DNA from: Hyphomicrobiales bacterium
GTDB lineage: Bacteria; Pseudomonadota; Alphaproteobacteria; Rhizobiales; Xanthobacteraceae
Reading direction: 5' to 3'
Assembly (NCBI GenBank): GCA_017305715.1
Contig: JAFKKG010000010.1
Location: 1-64,000, forward strand
DNA length: 64,000 nt
Shown: positions 10,206 through 20,390 of the stretch, piece after piece
Numbering within the stretch: the stretch's first letter is position 1
Layout of the letters: the number at the start of each line of letters is the position of its first letter
Translations under genes and position numbers: made by a program
Notes under the pieces: generated by a model
Seen by the model: the letters and a program-made list of their open reading frames with translations, nothing else
What the model was told of the DNA's origin: nothing
Databases searched by the model: none

Positions 10206-10327
10206 CTCAATCTCCATTCGGCCTGACGAAGAATATCATCGCAGCATGCGCAACATAACTCGCGGCGAAGTGGCCTTTAGTCAACGAAACCGCATTTCAT
10301 TGTTTGCGGCGGCGCAGCGTCATTGTC

Positions 10328-11059
10328 CTATGAAGTCTTGACCGTGTGGATGCCGCATTCTGTCTTCGCCCGGCCGCGCCAGCGCCCGGCGCGGGCATCC
10401 TCGCCGGGCGCGGTCCGGCTGCTGCACGGCATGCATCCGAGGGACTGATAGCCCGACGCCACGAGCGGATGCGGCGGCAGTTTTGCGAGTTGGTAGATCG
10501 CTTCGATTTCCTCACGCCCGACATTGGCGAACGGGTTGAATTTCATTCGCGCGCCGTCGTCCTCGACGACAGCCATCTCCGCGCGCAGACCACCCTGGAA
10601 ACGCTTGCGGCCGTTGATCCAGGCCGAGAACGGCGCCAGCGCACGTTGCAGCGGCTCCACTTTGCGGATCCGGCAGCAGGCATCGGGATCGGAAAACCAC
10701 AATTCGCGGTCCGGGTCCTCGCGCGACAGCGTTTCGTCGAGCGGCTTGATCGAACGGACGTCGCGCAGGCCGAGCGTTGCGATCAGCGTATCGCGATAGG
10801 CCAGCGTCTCCTCGAACAGCCAGCCGGTGTCGAGGAAGATCACCGGGATCGCAGGATCGACATCCGCCATAACCTTGAGCAAGGCAGCCGATTCCGTGCC
10901 GAAGGAGGAAACCAGCGCGAGCTTGTCGCGGCCGACGGCCTTCAGCGCCGCGGCGATGATATCCGCAGGCGATGCGTTACGCAGCGCGCGGTCGAGCGCC
11001 TGCGCCGGCGACAGATCCGCCGCTTTTTCCATCATCACCTGGGATACGGATGCGTTCAC
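10328..11059 (-). CDS. cysH: Phosphoadenylyl/adenylyl-sulfate reductase CysH
   Basis: A 243-residue assimilatory reductase producing sulfite. The active-site ECGIH (C235) is present. Four further cysteines, C128-C129 and C209/C212, form the CC...CXXC set that binds a 4Fe-4S cluster. In this family the cluster marks enzymes that reduce APS directly, so APS is the likelier substrate than PAPS. The start overlaps the stop of the DUF934 gene by 4 nt, indicating translational coupling. Electrons would come from thioredoxin. A bifunctional CysNC with APS kinase lies nearby, so APS is at a branch point. Confidence 0.94.
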   Translation of the reverse strand: MNASVSQVMMEKAADLSPAQALDRALRNASPADIIAAALKAVGRDKLALVSSFGTESAALLKVMADVDPAIPVIFLDTGWLFEETLAYRDTLIATLGLRDVRSIKPLDETLSREDPDRELWFSDPDACCRIRKVEPLQRALAPFSAWINGRKRFQGGLRAEMAVVEDDGARMKFNPFANVGREEIEAIYQLAKLPPHPLVASGYQSLGCMPCSSRTAPGEDARAGRWRGRAKTECGIHTVKTS

Positions 11060-11571
11060 TGGCCCGCACTCTCCGAGTGACGGAGTTGCATCCGCCGGTG
11101 CAGCGCGGTGAGACGGCCGTCGCCGGTCGGCTGGTAGAACACCGAATAGCGCTTTGCCGTACTGGCAAACGCTTCCGCATCGCTGTCCTTCCTGACTTCG
11201 AACGTGTCGAAGCCGGCGCGCAGCATGAACACGAACTGGTCGCGCAGCACCTGGCCGGTGGCACGAAGCTCGCCGTCATAGCCATGACGCTCGCGCAGCA
11301 GCCGCGCCTGACTGTAGGCGCGGCCGTCGCGGAAAATCGGAAACACCAGCGCGACCGCCGCGAGGCGGTCGAGATAGGGCACGAGATCGTCGAGGTCGCG
11401 GTTGTTCGGCCAGATCACGCCGACCTTGCCGGCGCGCTTCAAGAGAGCTTCCGGATCCTCGAGAAACCGCGCCGCCGGGACGAGGATCGCGCCATCGCCC
11501 GGGAGCTCTGCCCCCTCGGGGACATGGACGAACAGGTCGGCAGCGATTTTTCCGTCTTTAACGAGTGGCAT
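11056..11571 (-). CDS. DUF934 domain protein of the cys operon
   Basis: A 171-residue cytoplasmic protein of the DUF934 family, which is regularly found between sulfite reductase and cysH in proteobacteria. A typical core is WPNNRDLDDLVPYLDRLAAV followed by FRDGRAYSQARLLRERHGY. Its activity is not known to me; because no flavoprotein CysJ is encoded here, a helper role for ferredoxin-type sulfite reductase is plausible but unproven. The ATG at 11571 overlaps the end of cysI by 14 nt and its stop overlaps the cysH start by 4 nt, so it is tightly coupled to both. Confidence 0.88.
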   Translation of the reverse strand: MPLVKDGKIAADLFVHVPEGAELPGDGAILVPAARFLEDPEALLKRAGKVGVIWPNNRDLDDLVPYLDRLAAVALVFPIFRDGRAYSQARLLRERHGYDGELRATGQVLRDQFVFMLRAGFDTFEVRKDSDAEAFASTAKRYSVFYQPTGDGRLTALHRRMQLRHSESAGQ

Positions 11572-13213
11572 AGACCCGCTCCTTGAAAGGTTCGACACCA
11601 AGCCGCTTGACCGTATCGACGAAGAGTTCTTCGGGACGATCGCGCAGCGCGAGATAGGCTTCGACAATATCCTCGATCACGTCGGCGACTTCCGCATAGG
11701 GAATCGCCGGGCCGATCAGCGTGCCCATCTGCGCGCCCTCGTCGGCGCGGCCGCCGATCGTGATCTGATAAAACTCCTCGCCGTTCTTCTCGACGCCGAG
11801 AATCCCGATGTGGCCGACATGGTGATGCCCGCAGGCGTTGATGCAGCCGGAAATGTTGATGTGCAGCCGGCCGATCAGATCAGCCGTGTCGTGATTGGCG
11901 AAACGGCGCGTCAGCTCCTGCGCGATCGGGATCGAGCGCGCATTGGCGAGCGAGCAATAGTCCAGCCCCGGGCAGGCGATGATGTCGGTGACCAGATTGA
12001 CGTTCGGCGTCGCGAGCCCGATGCGGTCGAGCGCCTTCCACAGCAGCGGCAGGTCGCGCTTGGCGACGTGCGGCAGGCACAGATTCTGCTCATGGCCGAC
12101 GCGGATTTCGCCAAACGAATATTTGTCGGCGAGATCGGCGACCGCGTCCATCTGGTCGGCGGTGGCGTCGCCGGGCGGTCCGCCCACCGGCTTCAGCGAC
12201 AACGTCACGATCGAATAGCCCTGCACCTTGTGCGGGAATACCGAGTTCTTGCGCCAGCGCTCGAACAGCGGATCATGCGCGGCCTGTTTCAGCTCGTCCG
12301 GCATATGCGGCAGTTTCTCGTAGGCCGGGTAGGAGAAACGCGAACGCACTTCCTCGACCACGGAATGGTCGAGCGTCAATCCGACGTCGCCCATCAGCTT
12401 CCATTCCTCTTCGACCTCGCGCGAGAACTTCTCGATGCCGAGCTCATGCACCAGGATCTTGATGCGCGCCTTGTAGATGTTGTCGCGGCGGCCGTACTGG
12501 TTGTAGACGCGCAGGATCGCCTCGACATAGCTCAGAATATCGCGGCCGTGCACGAACGGTTTTATCGTCTTGCCGATGAACGGCGTGCGGCCCAACCCGC
12601 CGCCGACCAAGACCTCAAAACCGGTTTCGCCGTCGGCATTCTTGAGCAGGCGCAGACCGATGTCGTGGATCTTGATCGCGGCGCGGTCGTGTTCGGACGC
12701 GGTGATCGCGATCTTGAACTTGCGCGGCAGGAACGAGAATTCCGGATGCAGCGTGGTGTGCTGGCGCAGGATTTCCGACCAGATGCGGGGATCCTCGACC
12801 TCGCCCGGCGCGACGCCGGCCCACTGGTCCGACGTGACGTTGCGCATGTTGTTGCCGGAGGTCTGCATCGCATGGATGCCGACTTCGGCAAGGTCCGCCA
12901 GCGCATCGGGCAATTCGGCGAGCTTGATCCAGTTGAACTGGATATTCTGGCGCGTGGTGAAATGGCCATAGCCTCGGTCGTAGCGGCGCGCGATACGGGC
13001 CAACGCGCGCAGTTGCTTCGACGACAGCGTGCCGTAGGGGATCGCGACGCGGAACATATAGGCGTGCAATTGCAGGTAGACGCCATTCTGCAGGCGCAGC
13101 ATCTTGAATTCGTCCTCGGTGAGCTCGCCGGAAAGGCGCCGCTTCACCTGGTCGCGGAATTCGGAGACGCGTTCGTTGATCAGCGTGCGATCGAGTTCGT
13201 CATAAGCGTACAT
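11558..13213 (-). CDS. cysI: Sulfite reductase hemoprotein (nitrite/sulfite reductase family)
   Basis: A 551-residue siroheme and 4Fe-4S reductase. The cluster-binding set C-X5-C (CPGLDYC) and C-X3-C (CINAC) falls at about residues 414-461. Two ferredoxin-like half domains precede each siroheme part (QNIQFNWIKL, EQNLCLPHV). It would reduce sulfite to sulfide with six electrons. The family also holds nitrite reductases, but the position between cysG and cysH argues for sulfite. There is no cysJ here, so the donor is probably ferredoxin rather than NADPH flavoprotein. It begins 12 nt after the DUF2849 gene. Confidence 0.93.
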   Translation of the reverse strand: MYAYDELDRTLINERVSEFRDQVKRRLSGELTEDEFKMLRLQNGVYLQLHAYMFRVAIPYGTLSSKQLRALARIARRYDRGYGHFTTRQNIQFNWIKLAELPDALADLAEVGIHAMQTSGNNMRNVTSDQWAGVAPGEVEDPRIWSEILRQHTTLHPEFSFLPRKFKIAITASEHDRAAIKIHDIGLRLLKNADGETGFEVLVGGGLGRTPFIGKTIKPFVHGRDILSYVEAILRVYNQYGRRDNIYKARIKILVHELGIEKFSREVEEEWKLMGDVGLTLDHSVVEEVRSRFSYPAYEKLPHMPDELKQAAHDPLFERWRKNSVFPHKVQGYSIVTLSLKPVGGPPGDATADQMDAVADLADKYSFGEIRVGHEQNLCLPHVAKRDLPLLWKALDRIGLATPNVNLVTDIIACPGLDYCSLANARSIPIAQELTRRFANHDTADLIGRLHINISGCINACGHHHVGHIGILGVEKNGEEFYQITIGGRADEGAQMGTLIGPAIPYAEVADVIEDIVEAYLALRDRPEELFVDTVKRLGVEPFKERVYATR

Positions 13214-13225
13214 GATGAGCGGGCC

Positions 13226-13546
13226 TTATGCCGGAACGGGAAGAAGATCGATGGTAAGGCCTTCCGACCGGATATGTTCGCGCAGATTGCCCGGCGCGAT
13301 CTTGCCACCGTCCTTGACGTCGACGGGGGCGATATAGGCACCGATCGCTCCGACGTCATCGGCGATCGATTCGGCGAGCAGCGCCCGCGCCTCGTCGGAC
13401 GTGCGCACGACCGCGGCGTCCGCCAGATTCGCCGACCAGCCTTGCTGCGCCGTGCGATAGATCACGACGCCATCCCAGGTGCGGTTGGCGGTCACCATCG
13501 ACGGTCCGGTGAGTTTTATCTTCTTCTGTTCGAGCGGAGAGGTCAT
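13226..13546 (-). CDS. DUF2849 domain protein between cysG and cysI
   Basis: A 106-residue protein of the DUF2849 family, a small family typical of Rhizobiales cys operons. It has no signal peptide or membrane segment. Recognisable are VTANRTWDGVVIYRT and SIADDVGAIGAYIAPV. The ATG at 13546 overlaps the cysG stop by 4 nt, so translation should be coupled to siroheme synthase. Function unknown; the constant position suggests a helper for siroheme insertion or sulfite reductase, which is inference only. Confidence 0.88.
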   Translation of the reverse strand: MTSPLEQKKIKLTGPSMVTANRTWDGVVIYRTAQQGWSANLADAAVVRTSDEARALLAESIADDVGAIGAYIAPVDVKDGGKIAPGNLREHIRSEGLTIDLLPVPA

Positions 13547-14994
13547 TCGGCAGCATCCAGCAGTTGGGAGATCACTTGGTTGGGATCGGCAAGGTTTGAA
13601 CCAGCAAGGCGCCATGGCGCGGAGTGGGCGACGACATCGCCGATGATGAGGATGGCAGGACCGCCATCGATCTTTTCGACCAGCGCGGGCAGTTGTTCGA
13701 GCGTGCCGACCACGGCCTGCGCGTCCGGCCGCGTCACCCGCGCGAACACACCGACCGGCGTTTGCGGCAGGCGTCCGGCGGCGAGCAGGCCCGCGCGGAT
13801 CGAGGGGGCCGCTGTCATGCCCATATAGACCACGATGGTCATCTTCCTGTCGGTCAAAACCGACCAGTCGACGGTTTCGGCGTCCCTCGCCTTGTGCGCG
13901 GTCAGGAAGGTGATGCGCAGCGCCTCGTGGCGATAGGTCAGCGGCGCCTCGAACTGCGCCGCGGCGCCGAGGCCAGCGGTGATGCCGGGCACCACCGAAT
14001 AGGCGATGCCGGCCGCACGCAGCACTTCGATTTCCTCGCCGCCGCGGCCGAAGATAAAGGGATCGCCGCCCTTCAGGCGCACCGCGCGCTGGCCTGATCT
14101 GGCAGCCTCGATCAGCAATTGATGGATCGCTTCCTGCCCGATGCCGGGCTTGCCGACGCGGCGGCCGACCGGCACGCGGGCGGCATCGCGGCGAATGCGA
14201 TCGAGAACTTCCGGCGAGACCAGTTCGTCATAGAACACGACGTCGGCATCCTGCAGCGCGCGCAGCGCCTTGATCGTGAGCAGATCCGGATCGCCCGGCC
14301 CGGCGCCGACCAGGGTGACATGGCCTTCGGCCCTGCCCTGTTCGTTCGCACCCGCGAATGACGAGGGGTCGGCGATCGCCTGCAGCGCCGTTGTGGCTTC
14401 GTCCTTGCGCCCGGCCAGCACCAGCGCGCCGATCGGGCCGTCGATCACGCGTTCCCAGAAACGGCGGCGCAACGCAAATTCGGGGATGCGTGCATGGATC
14501 GCCTTGCGAAAGCCGCCGATGAAGCCAGCGAGATCGCCGATCCGCGCCGGCAGCACGGCCTCGATGCGCTCGCGCACCCGGCGCGCCACCACCGGCGAGG
14601 CGCCGCCGGTGCCGACGGCCACGACGACGTCGCCGCGATCGACGATGGCGGGGAAGATGAAGGTCGAATGGACGAGATCGTCCATCACGTTGACCGGCAG
14701 GCCGACCGCCTTCGCGCGCACCGACATCGCAACGCCGATGTCGCCGGCGCCGGCGCAGAGGATGGCGATCACACCGGACAGATCGGCGGTGAGCGGATCG
14801 CCGCTGGCCGGTTCGATCCGCGCGACGTCGTCAGCGGCAATGCCGGCAAGGTCATGATCGCCATCGGTCGCGAACCACCGGACCTCTGCACCGGCCGCCG
14901 CCAGCAGCCGCAGTTTGGCGCGTGCGAGGTCGCCCGCTCCAACGAGCAGCACCTTGCCGCTTTGCAGATCCAGAAACACAGGCAGGTAGCGCAT
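13543..14994 (-). CDS. cysG: Siroheme synthase CysG
   Basis: A 483-residue multifunctional enzyme making siroheme from uroporphyrinogen III. The N-terminal part (about 1-210) is the NAD-dependent precorrin-2 dehydrogenase and ferrochelatase (MRYLPVFLDL, VLLVGAGDLARAKL). The C-terminal part (about 225-470) is the SAM-dependent uroporphyrinogen methyltransferase, with VTLVGAGPGDPDLLT, RLKGGDPFIFGRGGEE and PGITAG. It supplies the cofactor of the sulfite reductase encoded two genes downstream. It is the first gene of the minus-strand cys operon and faces cysD across a 143-nt AT-rich divergent region. Confidence 0.95.
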   Translation of the reverse strand: MRYLPVFLDLQSGKVLLVGAGDLARAKLRLLAAAGAEVRWFATDGDHDLAGIAADDVARIEPASGDPLTADLSGVIAILCAGAGDIGVAMSVRAKAVGLPVNVMDDLVHSTFIFPAIVDRGDVVVAVGTGGASPVVARRVRERIEAVLPARIGDLAGFIGGFRKAIHARIPEFALRRRFWERVIDGPIGALVLAGRKDEATTALQAIADPSSFAGANEQGRAEGHVTLVGAGPGDPDLLTIKALRALQDADVVFYDELVSPEVLDRIRRDAARVPVGRRVGKPGIGQEAIHQLLIEAARSGQRAVRLKGGDPFIFGRGGEEIEVLRAAGIAYSVVPGITAGLGAAAQFEAPLTYRHEALRITFLTAHKARDAETVDWSVLTDRKMTIVVYMGMTAAPSIRAGLLAAGRLPQTPVGVFARVTRPDAQAVVGTLEQLPALVEKIDGGPAILIIGDVVAHSAPWRLAGSNLADPNQVISQLLDAAE

Positions 14995-15137
14995 CAGACA
15001 CTCGCTTCCCCAACTCGGGGGTTGACTGAAATTATTTTCTATTTATGTCTCGCGCAATGGCCTCAAAGAGAAAATTATTTCTTCTCTATTGCGGTGCAAC
15101 TTTAGAATTTTTCAACTCCCAAGTCCAAGGCGCAGAG
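14995..15137. promoter_or_regulatory. Divergent cysG/cysD control region
   Basis: This gap is notably AT-rich against its surroundings. It holds a direct repeat of the form GAAATTATTTTCT at 15028-15040 and GAAAATTATTTCT starting at 15070, plus an inverted pair AGAGAA (15067-15072) and TTCTCT (15082-15087). Repeats like these in a divergent cys promoter could bind a LysR- or Rrf2-type sulfur regulator, but no known operator is recognised and I cannot place -35/-10 boxes with confidence. Confidence 0.4.
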
Positions 15138-16076
15138 ATGCATCTTCTCAACAGTGAATCCGGCGGCGCCGGCCCGCAGCCCACGGCCCTCACCGAAGCA
15201 TCAACCGTGCCGAAAATTTTCGGTGGCCAGCCGCTGCCGCCACCCTCGATTTTGGCCGAGGGCCGGCTGCCGCCGCCCTCGATGGACCATCTCGACGAGC
15301 TCGAGGCGCAAAGCATCTACATTCTGCGCGAGGCATTCGCGCGGTTGAAGAAGCTGGCGTTGCTGTGGTCGCTGGGCAAGGATTCCAACGTCATGATCTG
15401 GCTGGCGCGCAAGGCCTTCTTCGGCCGCGTGCCGTTCCCCGCGCTGCATGTCGACACCGGCAAGAAATTTCCCGAGATGTACGCGTTCCGCGATCGCTTC
15501 GGAAAGGAATGGGAGCTCGATCTCAAGGTCGAGCCCTGCCCGCCGATCGACGCCGTCGATCCGACCCTGCCGCCGGCCGCGCGCTCCGCCGCGCGCAAGA
15601 CCGAGGGCCTCAAATGGGCGCTGACCAAATACGGTTTTGACGGCCTGATCGCCGGCATCCGCCGCGACGAGGAAGCCACCCGCGCCAAGGAGCGCGTGTT
15701 CTCGCCGCGCGGCATCGAAGGCGGCTGGGACGTGCGCGATCAGCCGCCGGAATTCTGGGACCATTTCAACGCCTCGCCGCCGCAAGGCGCGCATTTGCGC
15801 ATCCACCCGATCCTGCATTGGACCGAGGCCGACATCTGGGCCTACACCAAGCGCGAGAATATCCCGATCATTCCGCTGTATCTGTCGAAGGACGGCAAGC
15901 GCTATCGCTCGCTGGGCGACCAGGACATCACCAACCCGGTGGCGTCGACCGCGTCCAGCATCGATGAAATCCTGATCGAACTCGACGCCACCAAGGTGCC
16001 GGAACGTGCCGGCCGTGCGCTCGATCACGAAACCGAAGATGCCTTCGAGCGGCTGCGCGTCGCCGGCTATCTCTGA
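15138..16076 (+). CDS. cysD: Sulfate adenylyltransferase subunit 2 CysD
   Basis: A 312-residue ATP sulfurylase small subunit that joins ATP and sulfate into APS, driven by the GTPase CysN. The PP-loop region reads [15 protein letters not shown], followed by [16 protein letters not shown] and [17 protein letters not shown]. The ATG at 15138 has AAGG 7 nt upstream. It gives a proline-rich 48-residue leader before the usual CysD start motif [18 protein letters not shown]; an internal start at 15282 would give the standard length but has no evident ribosome binding site. cysNC follows 5 nt later. Confidence 0.93.
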   Translation: MHLLNSESGGAGPQPTALTEASTVPKIFGGQPLPPPSILAEGRLPPPSMDHLDELEAQSIYILREAFARLKKLALLWSLGKDSNVMIWLARKAFFGRVPFPALHVDTGKKFPEMYAFRDRFGKEWELDLKVEPCPPIDAVDPTLPPAARSAARKTEGLKWALTKYGFDGLIAGIRRDEEATRAKERVFSPRGIEGGWDVRDQPPEFWDHFNASPPQGAHLRIHPILHWTEADIWAYTKRENIPIIPLYLSKDGKRYRSLGDQDITNPVASTASSIDEILIELDATKVPERAGRALDHETEDAFERLRVAGYL

Positions 16077-16081
16077 CGGAC

Positions 16082-18016
16082 ATGGGTGTGAGTGCTGCGA
16101 TGAACATGATCCTCCCCTCGAGCGTTTCGGCGACCCCCAACGGCACCACGCGGCCGCAGGTCCGCATTGTCATCGTCGGCCATGTCGACCACGGCAAATC
16201 CACCCTCGTCGGCCGCCTGCTGCACGAAACCGGCAGCCTGCCCGAGGGCAAGCTGGAAATGTTGAAAGCGGTGAGCGCGCGGCGCGGCATGCCGTTCGAA
16301 TGGTCGTTCCTCCTGGATGCACTGCAGACCGAGCGCGACCAGGGCATCACCATCGACACCACGCAGATCCGCTTTCGCACCCGCTCGCGCGACGTGGTGC
16401 TGATCGACGCGCCCGGCCACGCTGAATTCTTGCGCAACATGATCACCGGCGCCTCGCAGGCCGACGGCGCGGTGTTGATCATCGACGCGCTGGAAGGCGT
16501 GCGTGACCAGACCCGCCGCCACGGCTATTTGCTGCATCTGCTCGGCATCAAGCAGGTCGCCATCGTCGTCAACAAGATGGACCGCGTCGACTTCAGCGCG
16601 GATCGCTTCAAGGCGATCAGCGACGAGATTTCGGCGCATCTGATCGGTCTCGGCGTGACGCCGTCGGCGGTGATTCCGATTTCGGCCCGCGACGGCGACG
16701 GCGTTGCCGAACGCACGCCGCGGATCTCTTGGTACCAGGGACCGTGCGTGGTCGAGGCGCTCGATGCGCTGGAGCCGGCGCGGCCGCTGGAACAGCTGGC
16801 GCTGCGGCTGCCGGTGCAGGCGATCTACAAATTCGACGATCGGCGCATCGTCGCCGGCCGCATCGAATCCGGTCACCTTTCCGCCGGCGACGAAATCGTC
16901 ATCATGCCCGCCGGCAAGATCGCGAAGATCAAGACCGTCGAGAGCTGGCCGGTGACGCCGCTCCATGGCAGCCATAGCGCCGGCCGCTCGGTCGGCATCA
17001 CGCTCGACCGCGAATTGTTTATCGAGCGCGGCGATGTGATCGCCCATGCCGGCGCAACCCCGCGCGACACCCGCCGGATTCGCGCGCGAATTTTCTGGCT
17101 GCACGACAAGCCGCTGGCCAAGGGCGACCAGGTCCTGGTCCGTCTCGGCACGCGCGAAAGCCGCGCCCAGGTGGTCGCGATCGAGAAGGCGGTGGATCCC
17201 GGCGAACTCTCCAATGCGGAGACCACGTCGATCGCGCGCAACCATGTCGGCGAGATCGACCTCTCGCTGGCGCAGCCGGTCGCGGCCGACCCCTATCAGG
17301 ATAATCCGCGCACCGGACGGCTGGTGATCGAGGTCAATGGCCGCATCGCCGGCGGCGGCCTCGTGCTGTCGGTCGAGGCCGGGCAACGCGCCGTGCCAAT
17401 CGACATCGTTCCGGTGGAATCGGCGCTGCGCCCCGAGGAACGCTCGGCGCGTTATCGCCACAACGGCGCGGTGATCTGGCTGACGGGCTTGCCCGGTTCG
17501 GGCAAATCGACGCTGGCCCGCGCGCTGGAGCGCCGGCTGTTCTCCCGCGGCGGTTCACCGATCCTGCTGGACGGCGACACCCTGCGCGCCGGCCTCAACA
17601 ACGATCTCGGCTTTTCGCCGCAGGATCGCAGCGAAAACATTCGCCGCCTCGCGGAAGTCGCCACCCATCTGGCGCGCAACGGCCACGTCGCGATCGTCGC
17701 CGCCGTTTCGCCAGCGATTGCGGATCGCGCCGCGGCGCGCCGCATCGCCGACGCCGCTTTCCGCGAAATCCATGTCGCCGCGCCTGCCGAGGTGTGCGAG
17801 AGCCGCGATCCCAAAGGCCACTACGCCAAGGCCCGCGCCGGTACGCTGCCCTCGTTCACCGGGATCACCAATGACTACCAGCCTCCGCTCGAATGCGAGC
17901 TGAAGCTCGACACCTCGACCCGGACGGTAGCCGACGCCACCGACGCGATCGAGCGGATGCTGGCAGAGACCGGCGTCCTGTTCGACGAACTGGTCGATCT
18001 CGCGGCCAATATCTAG
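16082..18016 (+). CDS. cysNC: Bifunctional sulfate adenylyltransferase subunit 1/APS kinase CysNC
   Basis: A 644-residue fusion. Residues about 20-430 are the EF-Tu-like GTPase CysN with [17 protein letters not shown] and NKMD. From about 455 to the end is the APS kinase CysC, with Walker [10 protein letters not shown] and the [18 protein letters not shown] substrate segment. CysN with CysD makes APS; CysC phosphorylates it to PAPS. Since the local CysH looks APS-specific, the kinase half is probably for sulfation reactions rather than sulfate reduction. An ATG at 16100 is an alternative start. It follows cysD by 5 nt. Confidence 0.94.
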   Translation: MGVSAAMNMILPSSVSATPNGTTRPQVRIVIVGHVDHGKSTLVGRLLHETGSLPEGKLEMLKAVSARRGMPFEWSFLLDALQTERDQGITIDTTQIRFRTRSRDVVLIDAPGHAEFLRNMITGASQADGAVLIIDALEGVRDQTRRHGYLLHLLGIKQVAIVVNKMDRVDFSADRFKAISDEISAHLIGLGVTPSAVIPISARDGDGVAERTPRISWYQGPCVVEALDALEPARPLEQLALRLPVQAIYKFDDRRIVAGRIESGHLSAGDEIVIMPAGKIAKIKTVESWPVTPLHGSHSAGRSVGITLDRELFIERGDVIAHAGATPRDTRRIRARIFWLHDKPLAKGDQVLVRLGTRESRAQVVAIEKAVDPGELSNAETTSIARNHVGEIDLSLAQPVAADPYQDNPRTGRLVIEVNGRIAGGGLVLSVEAGQRAVPIDIVPVESALRPEERSARYRHNGAVIWLTGLPGSGKSTLARALERRLFSRGGSPILLDGDTLRAGLNNDLGFSPQDRSENIRRLAEVATHLARNGHVAIVAAVSPAIADRAAARRIADAAFREIHVAAPAEVCESRDPKGHYAKARAGTLPSFTGITNDYQPPLECELKLDTSTRTVADATDAIERMLAETGVLFDELVDLAANI

Positions 18017-18147
18017 GCTTTTTGGGGCCTTCTCATCGACCCGGCTTATGGCTAAAAGGGCCCCGAAATTGCCCTTGGCGCGCTTTTTGCTGCTTTCGTG
18101 CTCGAAAGCCACCCATAAACGCCGTTTCTACTCCGAGAAAGCCCATC

Positions 18148-20307
18148 ATGAATCGTGTCGATGCCCACGGATTGAAGATCGCCCCTGAACTGTTCGATTT
18201 CATCGCCAAGGAGGCGACCCCCAAAACCGGGATTTCCCCCGACGCATTCTGGGCCGGTCTTGCCGCCATCATCGCCAAACTGGGCCCGAAAAATCGCGAA
18301 TTGCTCGCCGTCCGCGACGCGCTGCAGGCCAAGATCGACGGCTGGCACCGCGCCAACAAGGGCAAGGCGTTCGACATGAACGCCTACACCGCGTTCCTCA
18401 AGGAGATCGGCTACCTGTTGCCGGAGCCCGCGACCCACAAGGTCGAGACCGCAAATGTCGACGAAGAGATCGGCAAGATCTGCGGACCGCAGCTCGTCGT
18501 TCCCCTGACCAATGCCCGCTATGCGCTGAACGCCGCGAATGCCCGCTGGGGCAGCCTGTATGATGCTTTCTACGGCACCGATGCGATCCCGCACGACCCC
18601 AGCGAGAGCGGTAAGGGCTACAACAAGGCGCGCGGCGACAAGGTGATCGCCAAGGCCAAGGCGTTTCTCGACGCCGCCGTGCCGCTCGCCTACCATAGCC
18701 ATAGCGACGTCATCTCCTACAGCGTGATCGCCGGCCAGCTCTCGGTCAAACTGCATGGCAACGCCAGCGCGCTGAAGTCGGCCGAGCAGTTCGTCGGCTA
18801 TCTCGGAGAACCAGAGGCGCCGAGCGCGATCCTCTTGGTCAACAACGGCATGCACATCGAGATCAAGATCGACCGCGCCAGCACGATCGGCAAGGACGAT
18901 CCGGCTGGCGTCGCCGACATCATCCTGGAATCGGCGGTCTCGACCATCCTCGACATGGAAGACTCGGTCGCCGCCGTCGATGCCGAAGACAAGGTGCTGG
19001 TCTATCGCAATACGCTCGGCCTGATGAACGGCACGCTGTCGGCCGATTTCGAAAAGGGCGGCAAGACGCTGAAGCGCTCGCTCAATCCCGACCGCGTCTA
19101 CAAGACGCCCGACGGCAAGCAGCTGACGCTGCATGGCCGCAGCCTCCTGCTGATGCGCAATGTCGGCCACCACATGTTCACCGACGCGGTGCTGGATTCC
19201 AAGGGCGAGGAGATTCCGGAAGGCCTGCTGGATGCGGCCGTCGCCGGCCTGCTCGCGATCCACGATCTCAAGGGCTCGTCCAAGACCAAAAACAGCCGCA
19301 CCGGCTCGGTCTACATCGTCAAGCCGAAGATGCACGGCCCCGACGAGGTGGCGCTGACCTGTGAGCTGTTCGGCGAGGTGGAAAAATTGCTGTCGCTGCC
19401 GGAGAACACCATGAAGGTCGGCATCATGGACGAGGAGCGCCGCACCACGGTCAACCTCAAGGCCTGCATCCAGAACGCCTCGAAGCGGATCTGCTTCATC
19501 AACACCGGCTTCCTCGACCGCACCGGCGACGAGATCCATACCTCGATGGAAGCCGGGCCGATGATCCGCAAGAACGACATGAAGGCGCAGCCCTGGATCA
19601 AGGCCTATGAAGACTGGAACGTCGACATGGGCCTGATCGACGGCCTGCCCGGCCATGCCCAGATCGGCAAGGGCATGTGGGCGGCTCCCGACAAGATGGC
19701 GGACATGCTGGCGCAGAAGATCGGCCACCCCTCGGCCGGCGCCACCACCGCCTGGGTGCCGTCGCCGACCGCCGCTACGCTGCATGCGCTGCATTATCAC
19801 CAGGTCAACGTGCAGGCGCGCCAGCAGGAGCTCGCCAAGGGCGGCCAGCGCGCGAAACTCTCCGACATCCTCACCATTCCGGTGTCGCAATCGAACTGGG
19901 CGCCCGACGACGTGAAGCAGGAGATCGACAACAACAGCCAGGGCATTCTGGGCTACGTCGTGCGCTGGATCGACCAGGGCGTCGGGTGTTCGAAGGTGCC
20001 TGACATCCACGGCATCGGCCTGATGGAAGACCGCGCAACACTGCGCATCTCCGCACAGCATCTGGCGAACTGGCTGCACCAGGGCGTCGTCACCAAGGAT
20101 CAGGTGATGGAATCACTGAAGCGCATGGCGGTCGTGGTCGACGAGCAGAACAAGGGCGATGCGCTGTACAAGCCGATGGCGCCCGGCTTCGACGGCGTCG
20201 CCTTCCAGGCAGCCTGCGATCTCGTGTTCAAGGGCCGCGAGCAGCCGAACGGCTACACCGAATACATCCTCACCGCCCGCCGCCGCGAAGCCAAGGCGGC
20301 CGGCTGA
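18148..20307 (+). CDS. glcB: Malate synthase G
   Basis: A 719-residue enzyme condensing glyoxylate and acetyl-CoA to malate, the second step of the glyoxylate bypass and of glycolate use. Length and motifs match isoform [31 protein letters not shown], the acid-base stretch [13 protein letters not shown] and [23 protein letters not shown]. The ATG at 18148 agrees with the family start; the frame is open further upstream into cysNC but that is not conserved. It is a single gene. The 131-nt leader holds a GGGGCC...GGCCCC pair that might end cysNC transcription. Confidence 0.95.
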   Translation: MNRVDAHGLKIAPELFDFIAKEATPKTGISPDAFWAGLAAIIAKLGPKNRELLAVRDALQAKIDGWHRANKGKAFDMNAYTAFLKEIGYLLPEPATHKVETANVDEEIGKICGPQLVVPLTNARYALNAANARWGSLYDAFYGTDAIPHDPSESGKGYNKARGDKVIAKAKAFLDAAVPLAYHSHSDVISYSVIAGQLSVKLHGNASALKSAEQFVGYLGEPEAPSAILLVNNGMHIEIKIDRASTIGKDDPAGVADIILESAVSTILDMEDSVAAVDAEDKVLVYRNTLGLMNGTLSADFEKGGKTLKRSLNPDRVYKTPDGKQLTLHGRSLLLMRNVGHHMFTDAVLDSKGEEIPEGLLDAAVAGLLAIHDLKGSSKTKNSRTGSVYIVKPKMHGPDEVALTCELFGEVEKLLSLPENTMKVGIMDEERRTTVNLKACIQNASKRICFINTGFLDRTGDEIHTSMEAGPMIRKNDMKAQPWIKAYEDWNVDMGLIDGLPGHAQIGKGMWAAPDKMADMLAQKIGHPSAGATTAWVPSPTAATLHALHYHQVNVQARQQELAKGGQRAKLSDILTIPVSQSNWAPDDVKQEIDNNSQGILGYVVRWIDQGVGCSKVPDIHGIGLMEDRATLRISAQHLANWLHQGVVTKDQVMESLKRMAVVVDEQNKGDALYKPMAPGFDGVAFQAACDLVFKGREQPNGYTEYILTARRREAKAAG

Positions 20308-20335
20308 GCGACGTCATGATGCCGCAGTTTCCTTA

Positions 20336-20360
20336 GGAACGTCCGGCGCGGACGGCCGTT
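20336..20360 (+). promoter_or_regulatory. EcfG-type promoter of csbD
   Basis: GGAAC at 20336-20340 and CGTT at 20357-20360 with exactly 16 nt between, a perfect fit to the alphaproteobacterial general stress promoter GGAAC-N16/17-CGTT. The csbD start codon lies about 30 nt downstream of the -10 box, a sensible leader. The EcfG sigma factor is encoded at 32276 in this window. Confidence 0.75.
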
Positions 20361-20390
20361 GATCGTCATCTCAACACCAAGGAGATGACG

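Noticed and set aside
11402-13828. An 808-codon plus-strand frame opposite cysI, DUF2849 and the end of cysG
   Set aside because: Overlaps three certain genes and has no recognisable motif; a GC-driven shadow frame.
18052-20079. A 675-codon open frame antisense to malate synthase G
   Set aside because: It lies wholly opposite a well-conserved gene, is His/Arg/Gln-rich without domains, and is explained by high GC content at third positions.
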